NCBI GenBank assembly: GCA_018660265.1
Contig: JABJKS010000118.1
Span: forward strand, 1-64,000
DNA: 64,000 nucleotides
From: Rhodospirillaceae bacterium
Lineage (GTDB): Bacteria; Pseudomonadota; Alphaproteobacteria; GCA-2731375
Direction: 5' to 3'
Below, piece by piece: positions 1-8,031 of this stretch (positions within the stretch are counted from its first letter, which is position 1; every line of letters starts with the position of its first letter). The position numbers and the translations under genes are program-made. The notes under the pieces were generated by a model. It was not told where the DNA came from and did not search any database. It saw nothing but the letters and a program-made list of their open reading frames with translations.

Positions 1-123
1 CTGGTCGAAAACTACTTCGCCAAGATCAAGGAATTCCGGGGCATTGCCACCAGATACGACAAGACAGATACAAGCTATGCCGCTAACCTAAACCTCGTCG
101 CAGCGATCATCGCCGCAAGATAA
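1..123 (+). CDS. IS5-family transposase, C-terminal fragment (cut by window edge)
   Basis: The first 40 codons are open in frame 1 and end at a TAA at 121-123. The peptide contains VENYFAKIKEFRGIATRYDK followed by a SYAA segment, which is the typical end of IS5-group DDE transposases: the last catalytic Glu region followed by the RYDK helix. The rest of the protein lies to the left of the window, so whether the element is intact cannot be judged. About 115 bases of non-coding DNA follow, before the MaoC gene, and should contain the right end of the element. I could not define the terminal inverted repeat because the left end is missing. Confidence 0.85.
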   Translation: MVENYFAKIKEFRGIATRYDKTDTSYAANLNLVAAIIAAR

Positions 124-188
124 ATGTCCACGGGCCCTAGCCCGTGTGGTGTTATGTATTTAGGGAAAGGTTAGTCGGATTTCGCTGG

Positions 189-221
189 TCTGTCAGCCAG
201 GGTTAGCTGATCTGTCAGCCA
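189..221. repeat. 11-bp direct repeat just before the MaoC gene
   Basis: TCTGTCAGCCA occurs at 189-199 and again at 211-221, a period of 22 bp, between the end of the transposase reading frame and the start of the MaoC gene. It may belong to the right end of the insertion sequence or be an operator for the downstream genes. Nothing in the sequence decides between these. Confidence 0.5.
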
Positions 222-239
222 TGGTCAGATTGGGGCAAT

Positions 240-692
240 ATGGAAAAGCTGTATTTTGAGGACATCAATGTGGGCGACGCGTTCACGGGCGCAAAGGTCT
301 TGGTGGAGCCTGAAACCATGATCGTGTTTGCCAAAGAATATGACAATCAACCCATGCACACGGACCCAGCCGCGGCCAGGGCCATGGGCCTGGAAGGTGT
401 CATCGCATCGGGCGCCTACACCTTTGCATTGGGTACGAAATCCACCTCCGCCATATGGGAGCAGCTGCATTTTCTGCCCAGCGGGCTGGGTTTTCAGATG
501 AGTTTTGTACGTCCCGCACTTGGCGGCGACGAACTGCAAGCCCATGTTGAAATCATAAGCAAACGAGAGAGCCGGGACCCATCGCGCGGCGTGCTTGGCA
601 TAAAATCAACATTGCGTAATCAACAAGGTGTTTCCGTGCTCGATATCGAAAACGTCTGGTTGCTGCGAACAAAGAAGGAAAAACAATCATGA
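240..692 (+). CDS. MaoC-like hotdog-fold dehydratase
   Basis: This 150-aa protein has the single hotdog layout of MaoC-type (R)-specific enoyl-CoA hydratases. The motif AKEYDNQPMHTDPAAA near residues 31-46 holds the hydratase Asp/His pair, and GVIASGAYTFAL follows as the usual substrate-tunnel helix. Such proteins hydrate enoyl-CoA thioesters in fatty acid, PHA or dicarboxylate metabolism; the substrate here is not determinable. The next gene starts inside its stop (ATGA overlap at 689-692), so the two are probably co-translated. The 5' side abuts an insertion sequence remnant, so the native promoter may have been altered. No strong ribosome binding site is visible before the ATG. Confidence 0.85.
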   Translation: MEKLYFEDINVGDAFTGAKVLVEPETMIVFAKEYDNQPMHTDPAAARAMGLEGVIASGAYTFALGTKSTSAIWEQLHFLPSGLGFQMSFVRPALGGDELQAHVEIISKRESRDPSRGVLGIKSTLRNQQGVSVLDIENVWLLRTKKEKQS

Positions 693-1099
693 CTGAAACG
701 ATCACCGGCGGTTGCCTGTGCGGCCAAGTCAGGTTCACTATTGCCGCCCGCCCGAAACTGCAACTGGCCTGCCATTGCGGCAATTGCCGCAAACAATCGG
801 GCGCAGCCTTTTCAATATCCGCCCTGGTGCCCAAAGAGGATTTCAAGATCACCGGGCAGACCAAGACCTACCTGGACAAAGGCGATAGCGGCAATGACCT
901 CCCCCGGGTTTTCTGTCCCAATTGCGGCTCCCCGCTGTATTCGGAAGTCGCCGTCCGTCCCGATGCCATCGCCTTGAAGGCGGGTACCCTCGACAATCCC
1001 GATTGGTTCAAACCCCGGGTCAACCTATGGACGGACAGCGCCCTACCATGGGTGGCGATCGACCCTGATTGCAAGAACTTCCCGCAAAATGCCGGATGA
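689..1099 (+). CDS. GFA/CENP-V family zinc protein (glutathione-dependent formaldehyde-activating type)
   Basis: This 136-aa protein shows the GFA-fold zinc ligands in order: GGCLCGQVRF near residue 8, CHCGNCRKQSGAAF near residue 30 and FCPNCGSPLY near residue 72. The family includes S-hydroxymethylglutathione synthase, but most short members like this one have no proven reaction, so the enzymatic name should be treated as a family label. It overlaps the MaoC gene by 4 nt. The reading frame ends about 65 bases before the thiamine riboswitch, which belongs to the next transcription unit. Confidence 0.85.
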   Translation: MTETITGGCLCGQVRFTIAARPKLQLACHCGNCRKQSGAAFSISALVPKEDFKITGQTKTYLDKGDSGNDLPRVFCPNCGSPLYSEVAVRPDAIALKAGTLDNPDWFKPRVNLWTDSALPWVAIDPDCKNFPQNAG

Positions 1100-1166
1100 G
1101 CGTCGGATGCATTGGGGCTTCAACCGATAGACCTTGGTTTTCCGGCCTATGACCGCTATATTGATC

Positions 1167-1250
1167 TTGTCTCTCTGGAGTGCCTTTCGGGGCTGAGAAA
1201 AATCCATAGAACCTGAACCAGATCATGCTGGCGGAGGAAGCAAGGGACGA
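1167..1250 (+). promoter_or_regulatory. TPP riboswitch (THI element) upstream of thiBPQ
   Basis: The conserved THI-box parts are all present in order: GGAGTGC at 1177-1183, GGCTGAGA at 1191-1198, then AACCTGAACCAGATCATG at 1210-1227 and GCTGGCGGAGGAA at 1228-1239. The outer helix P1 can be written explicitly: 1167-1174 (UUGUCUCU) pairs with 1243-1250 (AGGGACGA) with two wobble pairs. The element lies directly before a thiamine-type ABC importer, exactly where TPP riboswitches are expected. Thiamine pyrophosphate binding should lower expression of thiB, thiP and thiQ. Confidence 0.93.
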
Positions 1251-1311
1251 AAGATTAATCTTTCGAAATTCAAATGCTTTTCATCGCCGCTCTATTTTAA
1301 AGCGGAGTGTG
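1248..1311 (+). promoter_or_regulatory. Expression platform of the TPP riboswitch
   Basis: Two structures follow the aptamer. An 18-nt perfect palindrome (CGAAAGATTAATCTTTCG, 1248-1265) shares its first three bases with the 3' strand of P1, so the two helices compete. Next, CCGCT at 1287-1291 can pair with AGCGG at 1301-1305, which covers the purine-rich ribosome binding site AGCGGAG in front of the ATG at 1315. No U-tract terminator is seen, so control is more likely at translation initiation. The on/off pairing scheme is an inference. Confidence 0.6.
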
Positions 1312-1314
1312 TCT

Positions 1315-2316
1315 ATGAATCGCATTATCCCTCTATCGGTTATAATTGCCCTTGCCCTTGGCCTGCTGCAATCTCAAGCCTTGGCGAAGCCGACTTTGAC
1401 CATCTATACCTACGACGCCTTTGCTGCGGATTGGGGGCCGGCCCCTGGTGTAAAAAAGGCGTTCGAGGCTGAGTGCGATTGCCAGGTGGATTTCGTCGCC
1501 ATGGACAGTTCCATCGGAATATTACGCAAGGTCCAATTGGAAGGCAGCGGTACCAAGGCGGATATTGTCTTGGGGCTGGATACCAATTTGACGGACGTGG
1601 CCGGAAAAACCGGTCTATTTTCCCCGCATGGGGTCACGAGCCAAAATTCGGCCCTGCCCATCGACTGGTCTTCGGATCTGTTTCTGCCTTTTGATTTTGG
1701 CTATTTCGCATTTGTCTATGACACCAATATGCTCGCCAATCCGCCCGGATCTTTTGAAGAGCTGGCGGCCATGAAAGGCGATTTTAAGGTGGTCATTCAG
1801 GATCCGCGATCTTCCGCACCAGGTCTTGGCTTGATGTTGTGGATCAAAGAGGCGTATGGAGACCGGGCCCCGGAAATTTGGCAAAAAATTGCACCGAAAA
1901 TCCTCACCATCACCAAAGGCTGGTCGGAGGCCTATGGTCTGTTCCTCAAGGGGGAGGCGGATATGGTGATGTCCTATACCACATCGCCCGCCTATCATCT
2001 GATCGCCGAGAAAAAAGACCATTACAAGGCTGCTGCCTTTACCGAGGGTCACTACATGCAGGTGGAAGTCGGCGCCATTGTTAAATCTTCGCAACAGCAG
2101 GACTTGGCGCGACGGTTCATGGCCTTCATGGTCTCGGACAAATTTCAATCGATCATTCCCACGACCAATTGGATGTACCCGGCCAGCAAGACCGCGTTGC
2201 CAGCAGGGTTCGCGAGCCTTTATCTGCCTGGAAAATCCTTGCTGATGGACGGCATGCGGGTGGAAAAAAACCGCAAGGCATGGATTAAGGAGTGGCAGGC
2301 AGCCATCACGAAATGA
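1315..2316 (+). CDS. thiB: Thiamine ABC transporter, periplasmic binding protein
   Basis: The reading frame is open from 1225, but that start lies inside the riboswitch. I start at ATG 1315 because it follows AGCGGAG and gives a clean signal peptide (MNRIIPLSVIIALALGLLQ, cleavage probably after QALA near residue 24). The mature protein begins KPTLTIYTYDAFAADWGPAP, the hallmark of the TbpA/ThiB family. It carries VYDTN, SSAPGLG and MVMSYTTSPAYH segments that line the thiamine site in this fold. Length (333 aa) matches the E. coli protein of about 327 aa. It binds thiamine, TMP or TPP in the periplasm and hands it to ThiP. The stop overlaps the thiP start (ATGA). Confidence 0.93.
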   Translation: MNRIIPLSVIIALALGLLQSQALAKPTLTIYTYDAFAADWGPAPGVKKAFEAECDCQVDFVAMDSSIGILRKVQLEGSGTKADIVLGLDTNLTDVAGKTGLFSPHGVTSQNSALPIDWSSDLFLPFDFGYFAFVYDTNMLANPPGSFEELAAMKGDFKVVIQDPRSSAPGLGLMLWIKEAYGDRAPEIWQKIAPKILTITKGWSEAYGLFLKGEADMVMSYTTSPAYHLIAEKKDHYKAAAFTEGHYMQVEVGAIVKSSQQQDLARRFMAFMVSDKFQSIIPTTNWMYPASKTALPAGFASLYLPGKSLLMDGMRVEKNRKAWIKEWQAAITK

Positions 2317-3941
2317 ACTTTTCCTGGTTGCGGCGCTCACCTGCTTCGTCGTTGCCAGGCTTGGTTGCGGGCTTATCTCTCATTATTTTGGCGGTCAGTG
2401 TCTTTGCCGTTATCTATTCGGAAGGGGCCGGACAGGGTCTGACTGTTGATTGGGCACCCGTGCTTTCGGTTCTCAAGATGACGTTCTTCCAGGCCGGGCT
2501 TTCCACCTTGTTATCTATGACCCTAGGCCTGACCCTGGCCTGGAGCTTGAGCCATCAACGGGTCTTTCCTGGCCGCGGTTTTCTGGTGTCTCTGCTATCG
2601 GTCAGCATGGTCATGCCAACACTCGTCGCGGTACTGGGTTTGGTCAGCGTCTTTGGCCGCAAGGGCTGGCTCAGCCAACTGGCGGATTTATTCGGTGGGC
2701 CGGGGCCTGGTACATTCGTCTATGGTCTGACCGGTATTCTGCTTGCCCATGTTTTTTTGAATGCACCGTTTGTGGCGCGCGCCTTGTTGCAGCGCCTGGA
2801 CCGGCTGCCGCCTGATCGCCTCAAACTTTCCGCCAGCCTGGGTCTGTCACCTTGGCGGCAGTTTTGCATTGTCGAATGGCCTGCGGTGAAAACCAGTTTC
2901 TATGCTTTGAGCGCGACAGTTTTCCTGCTGTGCTTCACCTCTTTCGCCATCGTCCTGACCTTGGGCGGGTCGCCCGCATTTAACACCCTGGAAGTTGCCA
3001 TTTATGAAGCGGTGAAGCTGGAATTTGATCTGGCCAGGGCCGTCACCCTGGCTATGGTCCAAGTGCTTGTCTGTGCCGGCCTGGTGGTTCTGGCCAGCAG
3101 TTTGCGCAATGATGATGGCTCCCTCGGCGTTGTTAGCCGGGTAAGCCTGTGGCCCGCCCCTGTGGGCGCGCGTGTTTTGCAGGTTGTCACGATTGCCATC
3201 TTCGCGCTGTTCTACATTAGTCCTTTTTTGGCCGTTCTGTGGGATGGTGCCTTGGCCGATTTTGGTCGATTGCTGCACGAAGCCGCCTTTCACAAAGCCC
3301 TTGTAAGCAGTTTGTGTCTGGCGACCCTTTCCAGTGCCTTGACAGTTGCCATGGCCCTCGCCATTGGCGGCACCAAGCGGACCTTGGGATCGCCGCTGCG
3401 GGTGGAATTGAATTGGGGCAGCCGGACCTTGAGCAGCCTGTTGTCCTTCAGCGGCGCGATCTATCTGGCAGTGCCGTCGTTGGTATTGGGCTTCGGCTTC
3501 TTCCTGATCGCGCGCAAATTGACCGCTGATGTTTATCTATTGGCCCCCGTTGCACTTTTGCTGGCAAATTGTCTCATTGCCTTGCCGTTCGCCCTGGTCA
3601 TTTTGGCACCGGCCATGGAGAAATCAGCATTGCGTTATGACCGGCTTGCGTTTGCCCTTGGTGTTCGTGGCCTGGCCCGGTGGCGGTTGGTTGAATGGCC
3701 GGGCTTGCGGCGGGAGATTGGCCTGGTCGCGGCCTTATCGTTTTGTTTTTCCCTGGGCGATCTCGGCGTGATCGCTTTGTTTGGCAACCGGGATTTCGCC
3801 ACTCTGCCATGGCTGCTTTATCAAAAAATCGGGTCCTACCGCACAGATGACGCGGCGGGCATTGCGCTTTTACTTCTGGGTCTGACACTGGCGGTATTTT
3901 TTCTGGTGCCGAAATTCTTCGATCGAGGCGGCGATGCTTGA
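2313..3941 (+). CDS. thiP: Thiamine ABC transporter, permease
   Basis: This is a hydrophobic protein with two tandem permease halves, each with about six membrane segments, typical of ThiP and other fused inner-membrane permeases. The EAA-type loops are seen as LSASLGLSPWRQFCIVEWP in the first half and LAFALGVRGLARWRLVEWPG in the second. A GTG at 2292 is in frame, but I prefer ATG 2313, which overlaps the thiB stop as ATGA and gives 542 aa, near the 536 aa of E. coli ThiP. It forms the channel through the inner membrane. Its 3' end overlaps thiQ by 8 nt, and all three genes are under the TPP riboswitch. Confidence 0.93.
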   Translation: MNFSWLRRSPASSLPGLVAGLSLIILAVSVFAVIYSEGAGQGLTVDWAPVLSVLKMTFFQAGLSTLLSMTLGLTLAWSLSHQRVFPGRGFLVSLLSVSMVMPTLVAVLGLVSVFGRKGWLSQLADLFGGPGPGTFVYGLTGILLAHVFLNAPFVARALLQRLDRLPPDRLKLSASLGLSPWRQFCIVEWPAVKTSFYALSATVFLLCFTSFAIVLTLGGSPAFNTLEVAIYEAVKLEFDLARAVTLAMVQVLVCAGLVVLASSLRNDDGSLGVVSRVSLWPAPVGARVLQVVTIAIFALFYISPFLAVLWDGALADFGRLLHEAAFHKALVSSLCLATLSSALTVAMALAIGGTKRTLGSPLRVELNWGSRTLSSLLSFSGAIYLAVPSLVLGFGFFLIARKLTADVYLLAPVALLLANCLIALPFALVILAPAMEKSALRYDRLAFALGVRGLARWRLVEWPGLRREIGLVAALSFCFSLGDLGVIALFGNRDFATLPWLLYQKIGSYRTDDAAGIALLLLGLTLAVFFLVPKFFDRGGDA

Positions 3942-4602
3942 ATTGCAGGGCCTTTCCTACGTTTATCAGGATGAGCAGGCGGGTTATCTGTTTGACCTTA
4001 CCGCTGTTGCTGGTTCCATTGTTGGTATAACTGGACGCAGTGGTGCGGGAAAATCCACTTGTCTGGAATTGATCGCTGGGTTCCTGCGCCCGGACGACGG
4101 CACGTTAAAGGCCGAGGGGAAGGATATTCTGCATCTGCCACCCGAACAGCGCCCGGTGACCATCCTGTTTCAAAAAGACAATTTATTTGAACATTTATCT
4201 GCCCAGGATAACGTTGCCTTGGGCATCAATCCCAGTCTCCGTCTGAACCAAAACCAATGGTCGGTCGTTGGGCAGGCGATCGCAAAGGTTGGCCTGGCGC
4301 ACCTGGCAAAACAAAAGGCCGCACGTCTGTCTGGCGGTGAACAGCAAAGAATAGCCTTGGCACGTTCTCTGGTGCGCAATAAACCGGTCTTGTTATTAGA
4401 CGAACCGTTCAGTGCGCTTGATAGTGAAACCCGCGCCGAGATGCTGCTCCTGGTGCGTGAAATTGTGACCGAGCGGAATTTGACCTGCCTCATGGTTTCC
4501 CACGATCCTAATGACTGCAGCCAGGTCGCAGACCACCATGTGGTTCTGAAAGACGGCCGGTTTCATCTTGGGTCGGAGGTGCAAGCCGAACAAAGGTTTT
4601 GA
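3934..4602 (+). CDS. thiQ: Thiamine ABC transporter, ATP-binding protein
   Basis: This 222-aa ABC ATPase has Walker A GRSGAGKST near residue 34, a Q-loop (LFQKDNLFEHLSAQDNV), signature LSGGEQQRIALARSLVR near residue 130, Walker B VLLLDEPFSALD, and the switch His in MVSHDPND. The short length and Q-loop text fit ThiQ (about 232 aa in E. coli) rather than the longer iron or spermidine importers. It powers ThiBP import. Its start lies inside the thiP 3' end (8-nt overlap), so it depends on thiP translation. Confidence 0.92.
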   Translation: MLELQGLSYVYQDEQAGYLFDLTAVAGSIVGITGRSGAGKSTCLELIAGFLRPDDGTLKAEGKDILHLPPEQRPVTILFQKDNLFEHLSAQDNVALGINPSLRLNQNQWSVVGQAIAKVGLAHLAKQKAARLSGGEQQRIALARSLVRNKPVLLLDEPFSALDSETRAEMLLLVREIVTERNLTCLMVSHDPNDCSQVADHHVVLKDGRFHLGSEVQAEQRF

Positions 4603-4665
4603 TGGGACCTTGTCTGGTGTAGTGTGTGGAGCAAGAACAGAACAATTTGGGGACGGGACATCATC

Positions 4666-5856
4666 ATGAATAAACCAGTTGGACCAATTGAGCGGATTGC
4701 GGAGTGGCATTCGGAGTTTACGGCGATCCGTCGGGATATTCACGCCCATCCCGAACTTGGGTTTGAGGAGACGCGAACCTCGGATGTCGTCGCAGAACAG
4801 CTGGCCAGCTATGGCTGTGAGGTGCATCGGGGCTTAGGCAAAACGGGCGTTGTGGGTACCTTGCGGGTGGGTAATTCCACCCGCTCTGTTGGCTTGCGGG
4901 CGGATATGGATGCCTTACCCATGCAGGAACACAACGACTTCGAATATCGTTCCACCAACGACGGCAAGATGCATGCCTGTGGCCATGACGGCCACACGAC
5001 AATGCTGCTGGGGGCGGCCCGCTATTTGGCGGAGACGTTGAATTTTGACGGCCAGGTGCATTTTATCTTTCAACCGGCAGAAGAAGGCATCGGCGGGGCC
5101 CGTGCCATGATCGAAGACGGGCTGTTTGAACAATTTCCCTGCGACGTGATCTACGGCATGCATAACCGTCCCAACCTGGACGTCGGCAAATTCGCCGTAC
5201 GCTCCGGCGCCATGATGGCGGGCGGCGGATTTTTCGATATCAACATAACCGGCGTTGGGGCCCATGGTGCCCGACCGGAGGTTGGCGTTGACCCGGTGAT
5301 CGTTGCCTCTCACATGGTGACGGCGCTGCAGACGATTGTGTCCCGCAATCTTTATTCCCAGGACCAGGCGGTGTTATCCATCACGCAAATCCATGCGGGC
5401 GATGCCTATAACGTCATCCCGCAGACAGCACATCTTGCGGGTACCGTGCGCACATTTTCCGAGAAAACCATGAAGACCGTGGAAGAGAATATGCAGCGCA
5501 TCGTGGATAGCGTCGCCGCCACTTTCGGGGCCACTGCGGAATTCGACTTCCGCTATTTGTTCGCCCCCACGGTCAATACGCCCAGCGAAGCCGAATTCGT
5601 TGCCGACGTGATCGCCGAGATGGTGGGCGAAGACAATATTAACCGCAACGGCCCGTTGATCATGGCCTCGGAAGATTTCTCCTGGATGCTGCAAAAGGTT
5701 CCCGGTGCCTATTTCAACATCGGCAACGGTGCAGGCGGCGGCGAAAGCGGCTGTGAAGTCCATAACCCCGGCTATGACTTCAACGACGAAGCCTTGCCTT
5801 TGGGTTCCTCCGCCTTCGTAAATCTCATCGAAACCCGGTTGGCCCGCGAAGACTAA
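4666..5856 (+). CDS. M20-family metallo-amidohydrolase (hippurate hydrolase/N-acyl-amino-acid hydrolase type)
   Basis: The frame opens at a GTG (4624), but ATG 4666 follows a purine-rich GGGGACGGGA and is the better start, giving 396 aa. Metal-site motifs of the M20D group are in order: ADMDALPMQEHNDFEY near residue 77, MHACGHDGHTTMLLGAARYL near residue 103, and FQPAEEGIGGARAMIEDGLF near residue 137 containing the catalytic Glu. The lid domain (GVGAHGARPEVGVDP) and the final metal ligand region (MASEDFSWML) follow. Relatives deacylate hippurate, N-acetyl amino acids or indole-acetyl conjugates; the substrate is open. It lies 63 bp after thiQ and may be read with it. It converges with the minus-strand gene after it (4-nt overlap at the 3' ends). 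Confidence 0.9.
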   Translation: MNKPVGPIERIAEWHSEFTAIRRDIHAHPELGFEETRTSDVVAEQLASYGCEVHRGLGKTGVVGTLRVGNSTRSVGLRADMDALPMQEHNDFEYRSTNDGKMHACGHDGHTTMLLGAARYLAETLNFDGQVHFIFQPAEEGIGGARAMIEDGLFEQFPCDVIYGMHNRPNLDVGKFAVRSGAMMAGGGFFDINITGVGAHGARPEVGVDPVIVASHMVTALQTIVSRNLYSQDQAVLSITQIHAGDAYNVIPQTAHLAGTVRTFSEKTMKTVEENMQRIVDSVAATFGATAEFDFRYLFAPTVNTPSEAEFVADVIAEMVGEDNINRNGPLIMASEDFSWMLQKVPGAYFNIGNGAGGGESGCEVHNPGYDFNDEALPLGSSAFVNLIETRLARED

Positions 5857-6719
5857 TCAAGTTCGGGAAGGGCCCGGTCGATCAGGGGGACGATGGCGAT
5901 CATTTTGCCGATGGGACCGTCGATAAACAGGCTCAGGGCGGCGATCATGTCAGCCTGAACCTCTTCCCCTGGCATTGTCGCGGGCGTGGCCAGGCCATTT
6001 GCAATTTCGCCGGCGCGGCGGCGGCCTTCCTTGATGACGTTCAGGATCACTGGTTCCAGGCGGCCATCGGCTGCAAAGGGTGCGATCAGGGTATGGATCA
6101 GGGCCAGATATGGCGGCCAATGGGACAGATGGCGATACATGCTGGCCAAAATTTCGTCACGGTCGCCAATGCGGTTTAGGTCCTGGACCAGCCGGGCGAC
6201 CTCCGCCGGCATTTCAGCCAGAGACAGCAGGGCCGGCATCCTGCCGACGACGGGGCTTTCCGCAATAACCTCTGGGACAACTGGTGCAGGTTCGCCCGCC
6301 GCTGACGTTCCCTGCAGCTTGGCCAGCAGGGCACCCAAGGCGATGATGTTCAGGGCATTGCTGCGTTCATAGCTGTTCTGGATCATAACGATCTGTGTCA
6401 GGTCGGCCTTTGACAGACCGGCGGCAGCCAGGGTGGGGCCGCTAAGGCCCGCCAGAGACGGCACATCCAGTCCATTGCGTAGGGCGTTGGCCTGGGCTGC
6501 AACAGTACCGGCGGCATAAAGCGGTTTCAACGCCTCCCAGGCCCAGGGCAGGGCACCGGGCATAATTGCCAGGTGCCGCCAGATCAGATTGACCACGGGG
6601 ACGCCCAAGGTGGCGCGAATGTCGGCGTACAGGTCCGCGATCTCGCCCGTTGCCTCGGCCTCGGTGTTGGTCGCGACCGGATCGCCCGATGCCGTTGCCG
6701 ATGCCGATGTCGCCGTCAT
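5853..6719 (-). CDS. DehI-like (2-haloacid dehalogenase type I / halocarboxylic acid family) protein
   Basis: This 288-aa protein is mostly helical. Its two halves carry similar text: LYADIRATLGVPVVNLIWRH then ALPWAWEALKPLY in the first, and ILASMYRHLSHWPPYLALIH then a related helix in the second. This pseudo-repeat and the segment TLGVPVVNLIWRHLAIMPG resemble the DehI family of group I 2-haloacid dehalogenases. Many genomic members are not proven dehalogenases. An Ala-rich acidic N-terminus of about 25 residues precedes the fold. It is translationally coupled to the upstream oxidoreductase (TAATG: the stop of that gene overlaps this ATG by one base). The assignment rests on remembered family text, so function stays tentative. 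Confidence 0.6.
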   Translation of the reverse strand: MTATSASATASGDPVATNTEAEATGEIADLYADIRATLGVPVVNLIWRHLAIMPGALPWAWEALKPLYAAGTVAAQANALRNGLDVPSLAGLSGPTLAAAGLSKADLTQIVMIQNSYERSNALNIIALGALLAKLQGTSAAGEPAPVVPEVIAESPVVGRMPALLSLAEMPAEVARLVQDLNRIGDRDEILASMYRHLSHWPPYLALIHTLIAPFAADGRLEPVILNVIKEGRRRAGEIANGLATPATMPGEEVQADMIAALSLFIDGPIGKMIAIVPLIDRALPELD

Positions 6720-7696
6720 TAGGGTATCAATACGATTTTGCCATAGGCACCGGGACGCAGGACCGCATGATGGGCCTCGATCACCTCCGCCAGAGGCAGC
6801 TCTTTGCCAATGACCGGGTTCAGGCTGCCGTCCGCCAGGCCTTTGTACAAGGCGCTGTGGATTACCGCGATGTCCTCAGCTGACGTGTTCGGCAGGGCGA
6901 TGCCGATGATGTCCAATTCCTTCATCATCGCTTCCCGTGGGTTGATTTCTATGGGCCCGCGATTGCCGATGATGACGATGCGGCCGAATTTGGCGGCAAT
7001 ATCCATGTCCCTGGCCAGGTTCACATTGGCCAGCATTTCCAGGATCACGTCCGGCCCTTTGCCGTCCGTCAAGTCGGCGACCGCGTCCAGATAGCCATCC
7101 TGGGTATGGTCCAGCACATGGCTGGCGCCTTGCTCGGACACCAGGTCCAGGCCCCGTTGGCTGCCCGCCGTGCCGATGCTGGTGATGCCCGCGGCTGCCG
7201 CAATCTGCAATGCGGCGGTGCCAACAGCACCACTGGCACCATGGATCAAAACTGTTTCTCCCTTCACTGCGCGGCCCCGCTTGATCAGGGCCCAATGGGC
7301 GGTGCCGTAGGGGATGCCGATGGCCGCGCCCTGGGCAAAGCTGATATTGTCGGGCAGAGGCAGGAAAGCATCCGCCCCGCGCAGCATTTGTTCGGCATAA
7401 CAGCCGCCCCAGGCACCTTCGCCGACGGAACCCGCAGCATAAACCCGGTCGCCTGGCTTGTGCGTGGTCACGCCATTACCAACCGACAGAACCGTACCCG
7501 CCGCATCACTGCCCAGAATAAACGGTAGTGCAGGTTTGATCATGTGAATGCCGCTGCGGATATAGGTTTCCACCGGGTTGACGCCAATGGCTTCAACCTT
7601 GATGACAACCTCGCCCGGACCCGCGACGGGGTCCGCTACGTCCTCGTACTGCAGGACATCCGCTTCGCCAAATTCATGAATGCGTACGGCTTTCAT
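6719..7696 (-). CDS. Zinc-independent quinone oxidoreductase (MDR superfamily)
   Basis: This 325-aa medium-chain reductase has the N-terminal GroES-like domain (MKAVRIHEFGEADVLQYEDV, then IGVNPVETYIRSG and LGSDAAGTV) and a Rossmann domain with HGASGAVGTAALQIA near residue 150. Zinc-ligand cysteines of alcohol dehydrogenases are absent, which points to the NADPH:quinone reductase/zeta-crystallin branch. It likely reduces quinones or other enones with NADPH in the cytoplasm. It is first in a minus-strand pair with the DehI-like gene, and a DUF1330 gene lies just upstream (14-nt gap), so three genes may form one operon. Confidence 0.88.
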   Translation of the reverse strand: MKAVRIHEFGEADVLQYEDVADPVAGPGEVVIKVEAIGVNPVETYIRSGIHMIKPALPFILGSDAAGTVLSVGNGVTTHKPGDRVYAAGSVGEGAWGGCYAEQMLRGADAFLPLPDNISFAQGAAIGIPYGTAHWALIKRGRAVKGETVLIHGASGAVGTAALQIAAAAGITSIGTAGSQRGLDLVSEQGASHVLDHTQDGYLDAVADLTDGKGPDVILEMLANVNLARDMDIAAKFGRIVIIGNRGPIEINPREAMMKELDIIGIALPNTSAEDIAVIHSALYKGLADGSLNPVIGKELPLAEVIEAHHAVLRPGAYGKIVLIP

Positions 7697-7710
7697 AATC
7701 GCAACCCTTC

Positions 7711-8004
7711 TTAATCCGCGCCTTCAACGATATAGGCGCTGCCTGTGGAGGCCTTTTGTCGGATGCCAACGATGGCCTGATATTCGTCGGAATTATACCA
7801 GGCCTTGGCTTTTTCATAGCTGGGGAATTCGATCATCACCATGCGCGGGCCCTTCACATCGCCCTCCAGACATTCCCATTGCCCGGCGCGGACGATGAAT
7901 TTGCCGCCGAAATTGGCAACGGTGCCAGGCGTCTGGGCGGTGTATTTTGCGTAAGTCTCGGGGTCGTGCACGTCGATCTGGCCGACCATGTAACCTTTGG
8001 GCAT
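7711..8004 (-). CDS. DUF1330 family protein
   Basis: This 97-aa protein has the DUF1330 pattern: KGYMVGQIDVHDPETYAKYT at the N-terminus, GGKFIVRAGQWECLEGD in the middle and IEFPSYEKAKAWYNSDEYQ near residue 62. The family has a ferredoxin-like (dimeric alpha-beta barrel) fold and no firmly established reaction. It sits upstream of the quinone oxidoreductase and downstream of a histidine phosphatase gene on the same strand, with short gaps, so it is likely part of the same transcript. Its ribosome binding site reads AAGGAGAC on the minus strand, 6 nt before the ATG, which is strong. Confidence 0.88.
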   Translation of the reverse strand: MPKGYMVGQIDVHDPETYAKYTAQTPGTVANFGGKFIVRAGQWECLEGDVKGPRMVMIEFPSYEKAKAWYNSDEYQAIVGIRQKASTGSAYIVEGAD

Positions 8005-8031
8005 TGTTCGTCTCCTTAAAATAGAGGGGCT

